NCBI RefSeq assembly: GCF_037327425.1
Contig: NZ_CP147846.1
Span: forward strand, 2,976,001 to 3,040,000
Source of the DNA: Rhodococcus sovatensis
GTDB taxonomy: Bacteria > Actinomycetota > Actinomycetes > Mycobacteriales > Mycobacteriaceae
DNA: 64,000 nucleotides
Reading direction: 5' to 3'
Shown: piece by piece, positions 1 through 7,442 of the stretch
Numbering within the stretch: the first letter of the stretch is position 1
Layout: each line of letters opens with the position of its first letter
The notes under the pieces: generated by a model
The model's database searches: none
What the model saw: only the letters and a program-made list of their open reading frames with translations
Told to the model about the DNA's origin: nothing
Translations under genes and position numbers: made by a program

Positions 1-77
1 CCTTCACCGCGGCCGACGCGAATCTTCGTCGACTTGGATCCGGGAGCAGGGCGGAGGTGATGCAGTTTGATGGTCAT
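1..77 (-). CDS. rplO: 50S ribosomal protein L15 (N-terminal fragment)
   Basis: Only the first 25 or so codons are inside the window; the rest runs off the left edge. The reading MTIKLHHLRPAPGSKSTKIR is the typical L15 start, with the Arg/Lys-rich extended N-terminus that threads into 23S rRNA. The ATG lies 2 nt after the rpmD stop, and the GAGGAGG-like stretch inside the last rpmD codons serves as its ribosome binding site. It is the last visible gene of the rpsH-to-rplO unit. Confidence 0.93.
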   Translation of the reverse strand, partial: MTIKLHHLRPAPGSKSTKIRVGRGE

Positions 78-79
78 GG

Positions 80-259
80 CTAGACCTCCTCAACAGTTAC
101 GAGGTGGCGGACAACATTGACCAGACCTCGGGTCTGCGGGGTGTCGTCACGGACGACGGACTGGCGAATGCCTTTGAGTCCGAGGGTCCGCAGGCTGTCC
201 CGCTGGTTCGACTTCTGGCCGATGGTGCTCTTGATCTGAGTGACCTTCAGCTGTGCCAT
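80..259 (-). CDS. rpmD: 50S ribosomal protein L30
   Basis: A 59-residue protein, the normal size of bacterial L30, a small globular component of the large subunit. It starts MAQLKVTQIKSTIGQKSNQR, which contains the conserved IKSxIG segment, and ends with the NVVRHLVTVEEV tail typical of actinobacteria. Its ATG overlaps the rpsE stop by one base (TAATG), so translation is probably coupled to S5. It was identified by reading the frame directly because it is short. Confidence 0.95.
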   Translation of the reverse strand: MAQLKVTQIKSTIGQKSNQRDSLRTLGLKGIRQSVVRDDTPQTRGLVNVVRHLVTVEEV

Positions 260-921
260 TACTTCACCGCTCCTGCCTGTGCACGCGCACGAAGCATTCC
301 GGCGGGTGCAACCTCTTCGAGGGTCAGACCGCGACGAGCCGCGACCTCCTCGGGACGCTGCAAGCCCTTGAGCGCTGCCACGGTGGCATGCACGACGTTG
401 ATCGCGTTGTCGCTACCGAGCGACTTCGAGAGCACGTCGTGGATGCCGGCGCACTCCAGCACGGCGCGAACAGCACCACCGGCGATGACTCCGGTACCGG
501 CACTGGCCGGACGGAGCATGACGATGCCTGCTGCTGCTTCACCCTGGATGGGGTGCGTGATGGTTCCGCCGATCATCGGGACACGGAAGAAGCTCTTGCG
601 AGCTTCCTCGACGCCCTTCTGGATCGCCGCGGGAACTTCCTTGGCCTTGCCGTAGCCGACGCCGACCAAGCCGTTGCCGTCTCCGACGATGACGAGGGCG
701 GTGAAGCTGAAGCGTCGACCACCCTTGACCACCTTGGAGACGCGGTTGATCGCGACTACGCGCTCGATGAAGTTCGACTTCTCGGCAGCGTTTCCGCCAC
801 GCGAGTTGTCGCGACGGTCGCGTCCACCACGGTTGTCACCGCGGTTGTCGCCACCACTGTTCGGTCCACTGTTCTGTCCGGCGGGGCCGCTTCCACCGTC
901 ACGCCGTTGACGTCCCGGCAT
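259..921 (-). CDS. rpsE: 30S ribosomal protein S5
   Basis: A 220-residue S5. A Gly/Arg/Asn-rich low-complexity N-terminal extension (about residues 1-45) is typical of actinobacterial S5. It is followed by the S5 double-stranded-RNA-binding domain (EKSNFIERVVAINRVSKVVK) and the C-terminal S5 domain with GTGVIAGGAVRAVLE. S5 lies at the mRNA entry site and affects decoding accuracy; the spectinomycin-contact loop is in the N-terminal domain (VVKGGRRFSF). It lies 31 nt after rplR and overlaps rpmD by one base. Confidence 0.97.
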   Translation of the reverse strand: MPGRQRRDGGSGPAGQNSGPNSGGDNRGDNRGGRDRRDNSRGGNAAEKSNFIERVVAINRVSKVVKGGRRFSFTALVIVGDGNGLVGVGYGKAKEVPAAIQKGVEEARKSFFRVPMIGGTITHPIQGEAAAGIVMLRPASAGTGVIAGGAVRAVLECAGIHDVLSKSLGSDNAINVVHATVAALKGLQRPEEVAARRGLTLEEVAPAGMLRARAQAGAVK

Positions 922-952
922 CAGGCTGTCCTTCCGTTGTCAGTAAGAGTCA

Positions 953-1366
953 TCAGAATGCCAACCCACTCTCGCGGGCAGCATCTGCCAGTGCCGCGAT
1001 GCGGCCGCTGTAGTTGTTGCCGCCACGGTCGAAGACGACCGCGTCGATTCCGGCAGCCTTCGCGCGGCTGGCAATGAGCTCGCCGACCTTCGCGCTCTGG
1101 GCCTTCTTGTCTCCGTCGAGCGCACGCACGTCGGCCTCGATCGTCGACGCGCTGGCCAGCGTGTGGCCCGCGAGATCGTCGACCAACTGGACGTGGATGT
1201 GCCGTGCGGAGCGGTTGACGACCAAGCGCGGACGCTCGGGCGTTCCGGAGATCTTCTTGCGAAGGCGGAAGTGACGACGCGCCTTCGACAAGCGACGCTT
1301 CGTCGACACATCGGTTCCGCGAGGTGTGCGGTCGACCTTCGCCTTGTCTGCTGTTTGCTGGCTCAT
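953..1366 (-). CDS. rplR: 50S ribosomal protein L18
   Basis: A 137-residue L18 that binds 5S rRNA in the central protuberance together with L5. The start at 1366 (MSQQTADKAKVDRTPRG) is preferred over an in-frame upstream codon at 1408, which would overlap the end of rplF. Family signatures visible are RRHFRLRKKISGTPERPRL and the C-terminal VVFDRGGNNYSGRIAALADA. It lies directly after rplF (1 nt gap) within the rpsH-rplO unit. Confidence 0.96.
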   Translation of the reverse strand: MSQQTADKAKVDRTPRGTDVSTKRRLSKARRHFRLRKKISGTPERPRLVVNRSARHIHVQLVDDLAGHTLASASTIEADVRALDGDKKAQSAKVGELIASRAKAAGIDAVVFDRGGNNYSGRIAALADAARESGLAF

Positions 1367-1367
1367 A

Positions 1368-1907
1368 TCACTTACCCGTCTTTCCGACCTTGCGGCGGAT
1401 AACTTCACCCTCGTAGCGGATGCCCTTGCCCTTGTACGGGTCGGGGCGCCGCAGACGACGAATGTTGGCCGCGATTTGGCCGACCTTCTGCTTGTCGATA
1501 CCGATGATGGTGAATCGCGTGGGCGACTCGACCGTGAACGTGATGCCCTCCGGTGCTTCGATCAGCACAGGGTGGCTGTACCCGAGGGCGAACTCGAGGT
1601 CCTTGCCCTTGAGCACAACGCGGTAACCGACGCCGTGGATCTCCATCTTGGTGGTGTAACCGTTGGTGACACCGGTGATGAGATTGGCAACGAGGGTGCG
1701 CGAAAGTCCATGCAGCGAGCGACTACGACGCTCGTCGTCCGGACGGGTGACAGCGATGGTGCCGTCGTCCGCGCGTGCGATCTGGATGGGCTCGGCGATT
1801 GTCAGGTTCAAGGCACCCTTGGGTCCCTTGACTGCAACATTCTGGCCGTCGATCGTGATGTCGACGCCCGCGGGGACCGTGACCGGCAATTTTCCAATAC
1901 GTGACAT
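1368..1907 (-). CDS. rplF: 50S ribosomal protein L6
   Basis: A 179-residue L6 with the usual two homologous domains. It begins MSRIGKLPVTVPAGVDITID and carries the C-terminal signature PDPYKGKGIRYEGEVIRRK that contacts the sarcin-ricin loop region of 23S rRNA. Length is normal for the family. The start lies 14 nt after the rpsH stop, with a GGAGG-type site between them. Confidence 0.97.
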   Translation of the reverse strand: MSRIGKLPVTVPAGVDITIDGQNVAVKGPKGALNLTIAEPIQIARADDGTIAVTRPDDERRSRSLHGLSRTLVANLITGVTNGYTTKMEIHGVGYRVVLKGKDLEFALGYSHPVLIEAPEGITFTVESPTRFTIIGIDKQKVGQIAANIRRLRRPDPYKGKGIRYEGEVIRRKVGKTGK

Positions 1908-1921
1908 GGTGGTGGCCTCCC

Positions 1922-2320
1922 CTACCAGACGTAGGCGAGGACTTCTCCGCCCACACCCTGCTTGGCCGCCTGACGCTCTGTGAGCAAACCGGTGGACGTG
2001 GAGATGATCGCCACGCCCAGGCCGCCGAGAACCTTGGGCAGATTGGTGGATTTTGCGTACACGCGAAGGCCAGGCTTCGAAATGCGGCGCACGCCTGCGA
2101 GGCTGCGCTCGCGGCTGGGTCCGTACTTGAGATCGACGATGAGGGTCTTGCCCACCTCGGCGTCCTCGGTACGGAAATCGGAGATGTAGCCCTCACGCTT
2201 GAGGATCTCGGCGATGTTCGCCTTCAGCTTCGAGTGGGGAAGCTTCACCTCGTCGTGGTACGCCGAGTTGGCGTTGCGCAGACGGGTCAAGAAGTCTGCA
2301 ATTGGATCGGTCATCGTCAT
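1922..2320 (-). CDS. rpsH: 30S ribosomal protein S8
   Basis: A 132-residue S8, a primary binder of the 16S rRNA central domain. It begins MTMTDPIADFLTRLRNANSA and ends with the conserved GGEVLAYVW. It is the first gene of a separate transcription unit here. In the classical spc order it follows rpsN directly, but in this genome a permease gene and a terminator intervene, and a candidate promoter lies about 290 nt upstream. Confidence 0.97.
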   Translation of the reverse strand: MTMTDPIADFLTRLRNANSAYHDEVKLPHSKLKANIAEILKREGYISDFRTEDAEVGKTLIVDLKYGPSRERSLAGVRRISKPGLRVYAKSTNLPKVLGGLGVAIISTSTGLLTERQAAKQGVGGEVLAYVW

Positions 2321-2446
2321 GGTGTGACCTGTGCACCTTTCTCGCAGCGGTTCCCATGCAACACGCGCGAACTGGTGCCCCTGGGTGGTTCAAGACCCGG
2401 GAGGCCTGGTTCGTCACATCGTGGGCCTACAACGAAGTAAACATGT

Positions 2447-2503
2447 CCTGACCGACTGTTGCCGGTCAGGGGTTGCGCTCCAAGCAGTGCATCGCTGCAC
2501 TGC
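2447..2503 (-). other. Two tandem hairpins in the long rpsH leader
   Basis: Within the 376-bp gap between the permease stop and rpsH there are two perfect 8-bp inverted repeats close together: CCTGACCG (2447-2454) with CGGTCAGG (2463-2470), and GCAGTGCA (2484-2491) with TGCACTGC (2496-2503). Neither is followed by a T-run on the minus strand, so they are not convincing terminators. If the promoter at 2614-2642 is real, both would be folded in the rpsH 5' untranslated RNA. Their role is unknown. Confidence 0.45.
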
Positions 2504-2613
2504 CAGGTGTTTCGAGCTCCCGCATGTTCAATGCTGACGTGCGGAGAACTCGAGATTGCGTAGATATTGCAAGGACTCGCGTGCAGGCACGACGAAGCCC
2601 GGGCAACCGCACA

Positions 2614-2642
2614 AGTGTAGGCAACCGGTGGTCAAACTCCAA
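2614..2642 (-). promoter_or_regulatory. Candidate promoter of the rpsH-rplO unit
   Basis: On the minus strand TTGGAG (2637-2642) and TACACT (2614-2619) are separated by 17 nt, a good sigma-A-like pair. The surrounding sequence closely resembles that upstream of rplN: both contain GGACGATTTGGA, a TACACTTG -10 region and a following CGGTTGC. Transcription would start near 2607, giving a leader of about 290 nt before rpsH. Confidence 0.6.
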
Positions 2643-2696
2643 ATCGTCCGTGCTAACGGGACGCCTGATCCCCGACGAACGGAGCACCCGGTTCCT

Positions 2697-4169
2697 TCAC
2701 TCTGCCTCGAGGCGTTCCGTATCAGTGCGCGGAAAACCTCGACCGCTGGATTTGTTGACGATGTAGGTGACCGCCCACAGCACGACTCCGATCAAGAGCA
2801 TCGCGCCGGCAATCTTGTATTGGATCATCTGTGACTCGGTTCGGGCCCAGGGTCCGACGAGGAACAAACACAGTGCTGCGCCTGCGACCGGAACCCACAC
2901 CGGCGCACGGAAGAAGGTCTTGTCCGGGCGTTGCTCGAGGACCAAACACGCGACGTTCACGACCGAAAATACTCCGAGAAGTAGAAGACCAGTGGTCCCC
3001 GACAGTGCGCTGACCACCGAGTTACCGGACAGGCGGTTGACGACGACTATGAGCCCGATTGCCATCGCAGTGGTGAAGATGATCGCAGCCCACGGCGACC
3101 GTCGACCAGGGAGAACGGCGCCGAGCGACATCGGGAGCACCTTCTGTCGGGCTAACCCGTAGATGCACCTGCTCGCCATGAGCATGTTTATGAGCGCGGT
3201 GTTCGCCACCGCGAAGACTGTCAAATACGGGAAAATTTCGTCGATTGGAAGACCCGGCGCCCCGGTGCGGACTACGTGCAGCAGAATTCCTTCGCTGCCC
3301 GAGTCGTAGTTCAGCGGCAGCACTGCAATCACCGCGACGACCACCAACACATAGATGAGGCATGCGATGCCGAGACCGGACAACATCATTTTCGGGAAGA
3401 TCTTCTGTGGCTCCTTGGTCTCTTCGACCATGTTGACGGAGTCCTCGAAACCGACCATGGCAAAGAACGCGATTGTGGTCGCGACCGTGACGGCGATGAA
3501 CAGTCCCTTGTCGTTCTGGTCCTCGAAAACGACAAGATTCGCGATGTCCCCCTCTGCGCTCCCCTGCCCGACCGCAACGAACCCGATGACGATGACAATC
3601 GCCAGGGCCGCCATCTCGACGGCGGTCAGCACGACGTTGAACTTCACCGACTCTCCGACACCTCGCAAGTTGACCGCGGCGAGGAAACCCATGAAGAGCA
3701 CGGCGACGACGAGTTGGGAAGTGGAGCCAGTCGGGACGTCGAACCATCCGAGACCGTCTGCGTCACTGAAGGTTTCGTGAAGTCCAGCTAGCAGATTCCC
3801 GGCGACGACGTTGGAGGACGTCGCGGCGCTGGTGATACCGGAACAGATCACGGCGAACGCCACGATGAACGTCGCGAAGTGGATGCCGAACGCCTTGTGG
3901 GTGTACAGCGCCGCCCCTGCCGCTTGCGGATACTTCGTCACGAGCTCTAGGTACGAGAACGCAGTAAGCGTCGCCACGACGAACGCGAGAACGAACGGCA
4001 CCCACGCGATACCACCGACGTTCTCGATCATGTCCCCGGTGACCGCGTACACGCCGGCGCCCAGGATGTCGCCGACGATGAACAACAGCAGAAGACCTGG
4101 ACCGAGCACTCGTTTGAGCTCGTGCGAGTCCGGCTGAGCGTCTTTTCGGTCGTGCGCTACGTCTGCCAT
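2697..4169 (-). CDS. APC-family amino-acid permease
   Basis: A 490-residue integral membrane protein of the amino acid-polyamine-organocation family. The first helix carries the family's glycine-rich substrate motif (GPGLLLLFIVGDILGAGVYA), and about twelve hydrophobic segments follow, with FAMVGFEDSVNMVEETKEPQ in the conserved helix 6-loop region. The ATG at 4169 is chosen because GGAGGT lies 7 nt upstream; an in-frame codon at 4316 would add 49 unlikely residues. The substrate cannot be told from sequence. It sits between rpsN and rpsH, behind a strong terminator, so it is an insertion in the spc cluster with its own transcription. Confidence 0.9.
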   Translation of the reverse strand: MADVAHDRKDAQPDSHELKRVLGPGLLLLFIVGDILGAGVYAVTGDMIENVGGIAWVPFVLAFVVATLTAFSYLELVTKYPQAAGAALYTHKAFGIHFATFIVAFAVICSGITSAATSSNVVAGNLLAGLHETFSDADGLGWFDVPTGSTSQLVVAVLFMGFLAAVNLRGVGESVKFNVVLTAVEMAALAIVIVIGFVAVGQGSAEGDIANLVVFEDQNDKGLFIAVTVATTIAFFAMVGFEDSVNMVEETKEPQKIFPKMMLSGLGIACLIYVLVVVAVIAVLPLNYDSGSEGILLHVVRTGAPGLPIDEIFPYLTVFAVANTALINMLMASRCIYGLARQKVLPMSLGAVLPGRRSPWAAIIFTTAMAIGLIVVVNRLSGNSVVSALSGTTGLLLLGVFSVVNVACLVLEQRPDKTFFRAPVWVPVAGAALCLFLVGPWARTESQMIQYKIAGAMLLIGVVLWAVTYIVNKSSGRGFPRTDTERLEAE

Positions 4170-4318
4170 CCGTGGACCTCCGCGGTCGTACGTCCATGCC
4201 GAAACGTCACTGTTCGAGAAGCGTAAACCGGTGCTTCGTATTCGGCGCGGGTACGAACGGATGGATGACAGAGCGTGCCCGAGAGATCGTGGGACTCCTG
4301 GCGCCACCGACGACAAAT

Positions 4319-4353
4319 ACGGGCGTGGGTTCCGTGAAGGAACCCACGCCCGT
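4319..4353 (-). terminator. Hairpin terminator after rpsN
   Basis: A perfect 15-bp inverted repeat (ACGGGCGTGGGTTCC at 4319-4333 and its complement at 4339-4353) with a 5-nt loop. On the minus strand it is followed by ATTTGT, a weak T-run. It lies 34 nt past the rpsN stop and would end the rplN-rplX-rplE-rpsN transcript before the permease. Confidence 0.8.
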
Positions 4354-4386
4354 CAGCGTGGTGCGGTGAAGCCCGGAGGCCTCAGA

Positions 4387-4572
4387 TCACCAGGAGCTCT
4401 TGCGAACTCCGGGAAGCTCTCCGGCGTGCGCCATCTCGCGAACGCAAATACGGCACAGGCCGAACTTGCGGAACACTGAGTGGGGACGGCCGCAGCGGTT
4501 GCAACGCGTGTAGCCACGCACTGCGAACTTCGGCTTCTTGTTGGCCTTGTTGACCAATGCCTTCTTCGCCAT
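4387..4572 (-). CDS. rpsN: 30S ribosomal protein S14, zinc-binding (type Z)
   Basis: A 61-residue short S14 with the zinc ribbon CNRCGRPHSVFRKFGLCRIC (two CxxC pairs), the zinc-containing form normal under zinc-replete conditions. It begins MAKKALVNKANKKPKF and ends GELPGVRKSSW. The rplE stop is 4 nt upstream. It is the last gene of the rplN unit, followed by a strong hairpin. Confidence 0.97.
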   Translation of the reverse strand: MAKKALVNKANKKPKFAVRGYTRCNRCGRPHSVFRKFGLCRICVREMAHAGELPGVRKSSW

Positions 4573-4576
4573 GGAC

Positions 4577-5149
4577 TCAGTTCTCCTTGAACGGGAAGCC
4601 GAGGTGCTTGAGCAGCGCGCGGCCTTCTTCGTTGTTGGTTGCGGTGGTCACCACAGTGATGTCCATGCCGCGCGGACGATCGATCTTGTCCACGTCGATC
4701 TCGTGGAACATCGACTGCTCGTTGAGGCCGAACGTGTAGTTGCCGTTGCCGTCGAACTGCGTGCCCGAGAGGCCACGGAAGTCCCTGATTCGGGGAAGGG
4801 CAATGGAGGTCAGCCGGTCCAGGAACTCCCACATGCGGTCGCCACGAAGCGTGACGCGTGCGCCGATGGGCATTCCTTCACGGAGCTTGAACTGCGCGAT
4901 GGACTTGCGAGCCTTGCGGATCTCCGGCTTCTGACCGGTGATCGCGGCGAGGTCGGCAACTGCACCGTTGATCAGCTTCGCGTCACGGGCGGCGTCGCCG
5001 ACGCCCATGTTGACGACGACCTTGACGACGCCGGGGATCTGCATGACGTTGTCGTATGCAAACTCGGTGTTGAGGGCGTCCTTGATCTCGGCGCGGTAGC
5101 GCGCCTTGAGGCGAGGCTGCGTGCCTGCCGTGTTCTCAGTGGTAGTCAT
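4577..5149 (-). CDS. rplE: 50S ribosomal protein L5
   Basis: A 190-residue L5, which binds 5S rRNA and contacts P-site tRNA. The start at 5149 (MTTTENTAGTQPRLKARYRA) is preferred; an upstream in-frame codon at 5182 would overlap rplX. Signatures include VVNMGVGDAARDAK, the ARKSIAQFKLREGMPIG segment and the C-terminal GMDITVVTTATNNEEGRALL. It starts 1 nt after the rplX stop. Confidence 0.97.
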   Translation of the reverse strand: MTTTENTAGTQPRLKARYRAEIKDALNTEFAYDNVMQIPGVVKVVVNMGVGDAARDAKLINGAVADLAAITGQKPEIRKARKSIAQFKLREGMPIGARVTLRGDRMWEFLDRLTSIALPRIRDFRGLSGTQFDGNGNYTFGLNEQSMFHEIDVDKIDRPRGMDITVVTTATNNEEGRALLKHLGFPFKEN

Positions 5150-5150
5150 C

Positions 5151-5468
5151 TCAGATGTCCTTCCCGTTCTTCCGGGAAACACGAACGCGCTTGCCGGACT
5201 CTTCGTCGGTGCGGTAGCCCACGCGAGTGGGGTTTCCGTCCGAGTCGATGACCGCGACGTTCGATACGTGGATCGGGGCTTCCTGCGTGACGATTCCGCC
5301 CGAAGACGCGCCGCGCTGGTTCGCGGAAACAGCGGTGTGCTTCTTGATGCGGTTCACGCCCTCGACGAGGATCTTGGAGTCAGCGGGGTAGGCCTGAATG
5401 ACCTTGCCCTTGGCACCCTTGTCCTTGCCGGCGATCACGAGAACGGTGTCGCCCTTGTGCACCTTCAT
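5151..5468 (-). CDS. rplX: 50S ribosomal protein L24
   Basis: A 105-residue L24 with the N-terminal KOW RNA-binding motif (MKVHKGDTVLVIAGKDKGAK) and the APIHVSNVAVID segment. L24 is an assembly initiator near the exit tunnel. Its ATG directly abuts the rplN stop (TAAATG), and rplE follows after 1 nt. Confidence 0.97.
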   Translation of the reverse strand: MKVHKGDTVLVIAGKDKGAKGKVIQAYPADSKILVEGVNRIKKHTAVSANQRGASSGGIVTQEAPIHVSNVAVIDSDGNPTRVGYRTDEESGKRVRVSRKNGKDI

Positions 5469-5837
5469 TTACAGCACCTCCGGGGCGAGCGAGACGATCT
5501 TCATGAACTTCTTCTCACGCAGCTCGCGGCCGACCGGGCCGAAGATGCGGGTTCCGCGGGGATCGTTGTCCGGCTTGATCAGCACGGCAGCGTTCTCGTC
5601 GAAACGGATGTAGGAACCGTCGGGACGACGACGCTCCTTGACGGTACGGACGATGACCGCCTTGACGACCTCGCCCTTCTTGATGTTTCCACCGGGGATG
5701 GCGTCCTTCACCGTAGCTACGATGACGTCGCCGATCCCGGCGTAGCGACGTGACGAGCCACCGAGAACGCGGATGCAAAGGATTTCCTTCGCGCCCGTGT
5801 TGTCAGCGACGCGCACTCGCGACTCCTGCTGAATCAC
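5469..5837 (-). CDS. rplN: 50S ribosomal protein L14
   Basis: A 122-residue L14, starting MIQQESRVRVADNTGAKEIL from a GTG codon with AGGAGA 6 nt upstream. The conserved GSSRRYAGIGDVIVATVKDA and GPVGRELREKKFMKI segments are present. L14 contributes to intersubunit bridges. It is the first gene of its transcription unit here, because rpsQ is followed by a terminator and by a plus-strand gene. Confidence 0.97.
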   Translation of the reverse strand: MIQQESRVRVADNTGAKEILCIRVLGGSSRRYAGIGDVIVATVKDAIPGGNIKKGEVVKAVIVRTVKERRRPDGSYIRFDENAAVLIKPDNDPRGTRIFGPVGRELREKKFMKIVSLAPEVL

Positions 5838-5951
5838 AAACTTCTCCTAGACCTGGATGTGCATACATGCCGGATTTCCGTCCCGACACGCGCGGTCGGC
5901 TGTCGCGGCGCGGGCGCACGAAGGCACACCGCTGCCACAGGCAACCGGTCA

Positions 5952-5981
5952 AGTGTAGGGGACGTGGTGTGTGGAATCCAA
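5952..5981 (-). promoter_or_regulatory. Candidate promoter of the rplN-rpsN unit
   Basis: On the minus strand TTGGAT (5976-5981) and TACACT (5952-5957) are 18 nt apart, with flanks closely matching the rpsH promoter region (shared GGACGATTTGGA upstream and TACACTTG plus CGGTTGC downstream). Transcription would begin near 5945, leaving a leader of about 108 nt before rplN. The rest of 5838-6128 shows no other gene. Confidence 0.6.
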
Positions 5982-6128
5982 ATCGTCCCAGCTCGAGGCC
6001 AGGATTCGGTTCCCGCGACCCCAATCCGTTCCAGCGACTCCGATTGCCGTCGCGCAAACGGATTTCTATCGCGGGAGCGGGCGGCAGCCAATTCAACGAC
6101 GCGAGCACTGTCGGCGCCGTGCTTCATC

Positions 6129-7019
6129 ATGCTGCCCATGGAACCGTTCATGAACCGACGCCAGGCCCACGACCAGGGCCTCACCGATGAAATGCTCCGC
6201 ACTGCACACCGCCGAGGCACGCTCACCCGGCTCCGCCCCGGGGCCGATATCGACGGCAAGGCATGGGCCGAGATGTCCCGAGGCGAGCAGTATCGGTTGC
6301 GGGTACTCGCCTACGCCGCGACCGGTGACGGGGTGATCAGCCACGACTCGGCAGCCGCGCTGCTCGGCATGCCCATCCTGCACCCCGGCCGTGCAATGCT
6401 GCATTCCACTTCCGACGGACGTGGTGGCGGGCACAAGTCGTCGTCGAGAGTTCTTCATCGGGCTCCCCTGAGCGCAGACGATGTAATCGAGATCGGCGGA
6501 GTGGCAGTCACCTCCCCGATGCGTACCGCCCTCGATGTCGGGTGTGCAGGCACGTTCGCTCAGGCTGTGTGCGGGATCGAGTCCGCGATGCGCATCTCCT
6601 CGACACAACCACAGGATGTGTTGGATCGACTGGGGCGACGTCGAGGCATCGCACAGGTCCGCGAAGCGATTTCCTACGCCAGCCCGCTGACCGAGAGCAT
6701 CGGCGAATCGTGGAGCCGAGTGCTGATGCACCGTTGGAAGGACATCCCAGAGCCTCGATTGCAATACGAGTTCCGAGACAGTTCAGGCCTTTTCATTGCG
6801 CGAACCGACTTCGATTGGCAAGCCAAGTTCGCCGGTGAGTTCGACGGGATGACGAAATACACGTCGAACGCACCGGAGATTGTAACCAAGGAGAAACTCC
6901 GCGAGGACGCGATACGTCGACAAGGGACGCACGTGGCTCGGTGGACATGGGCTGATCTCCTCCAGCCCGAGCGGTTGCACCGAATCCTGCTCGACGGCTT
7001 GCGAATCGCGGGACTGTGA
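6129..7019 (+). CDS. AbiEi/DUF559-like protein with a PD-(D/E)XK-type C-terminus
   Basis: A protein of about 296 residues resembling the actinobacterial 'type IV toxin-antitoxin AbiEi antitoxin' group. The N-terminal part (about residues 1-60) fits a helix-turn-helix-like segment (QGLTDEMLRTAHRRGTLTRL). The C-terminal part has the Vsr/MutH-like pattern ESWSR...RTDFDWQ...GEFDGMTKY, giving candidate acidic and Lys active-site residues. The start is uncertain: ATG codons at 6129, 6138 and 6150 are possible and none has a clear ribosome binding site. It is the only plus-strand gene within the ribosomal cluster and is flanked by repeated GTTCCCGCG motifs. Activity is not shown; a defence, antitoxin or nuclease role is a family-level guess. 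Confidence 0.7.
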   Translation: MLPMEPFMNRRQAHDQGLTDEMLRTAHRRGTLTRLRPGADIDGKAWAEMSRGEQYRLRVLAYAATGDGVISHDSAAALLGMPILHPGRAMLHSTSDGRGGGHKSSSRVLHRAPLSADDVIEIGGVAVTSPMRTALDVGCAGTFAQAVCGIESAMRISSTQPQDVLDRLGRRRGIAQVREAISYASPLTESIGESWSRVLMHRWKDIPEPRLQYEFRDSSGLFIARTDFDWQAKFAGEFDGMTKYTSNAPEIVTKEKLREDAIRRQGTHVARWTWADLLQPERLHRILLDGLRIAGL

Positions 7020-7022
7020 ACC

Positions 7023-7091
7023 TTCCCGCGATCGAATTGCGTTCCCGCGTCCCCGATTCCGCTCGCGGGAACACAATGTACTCGCGGGAAC
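7023..7091. repeat. Cluster of TTCCCGCG/CGCGGGAA motifs after the AbiEi-like gene
   Basis: Four copies of one short motif occur within 70 bp directly after the stop: TTCCCGCG (7023-7030), GTTCCCGCG (7041-7049), and its complement CGCGGGAAC at 7064-7072 and 7083-7091. One further GTTCCCGCG lies upstream of the gene (6009-6017), and a partial copy near 6070. The copies at 7041 and 7064 form a 9-bp inverted repeat. Confidence 0.75.
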
Positions 7092-7113
7092 CGCGAACAA
7101 CCCAAAGCACACG

Positions 7114-7145
7114 AAAAAGCCCACCCCCGTTGCCGGGAGTGGGCT
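7114..7145 (-). terminator. Rho-independent terminator after rpsQ
   Basis: On the minus strand AGCCCAC (7145-7139) pairs with GTGGGCT (7124-7118), with an inner CCCG/CGGG pairing, and is followed by a five-T run (7118-7114). It lies 19 nt past the rpsQ stop and ends the S10 operon transcript before it would run against the plus-strand gene. Confidence 0.85.
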
Positions 7146-7163
7146 GATTCGAGCACTCGGTGC

Positions 7164-7442
7164 TTACTTGGCCTTTTCGAGAACCTCGACCAGTCGCCAG
7201 TGCTTCGTGGCGGACAGCGGACGGGTCTCCATGAGCTGAACGCGATCGCCTACGCCGGCGTCGCCCTTCTCGTCATGTGCCTTGACCTTGGTGGTCCGAC
7301 GGATGACCTTGCTGTAGAGAGGGTGCTTGACCCTGTCTTCCAGCTCGACCACGATCGTCTTCTCCATTTTGTCGGATACGACGTAGCCGATCCGAACCTT
7401 GCGGTTGTTGCGCTCTTCAGTCACAGTCTTTTCCTCGCTCAT
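7164..7442 (-). CDS. rpsQ: 30S ribosomal protein S17
   Basis: A 92-residue S17 with an OB-fold that binds 16S rRNA helix 11. The core GYVVSDKMEKTIVVELEDRV and the VQLMETRPLSATKHWRLVEV ending are diagnostic. Its ATG overlaps the rpmC stop (ATGA), indicating coupled translation. It is the last gene of the S10 unit; a terminator follows. Confidence 0.97.
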   Translation of the reverse strand: MSEEKTVTEERNNRKVRIGYVVSDKMEKTIVVELEDRVKHPLYSKVIRRTTKVKAHDEKGDAGVGDRVQLMETRPLSATKHWRLVEVLEKAK

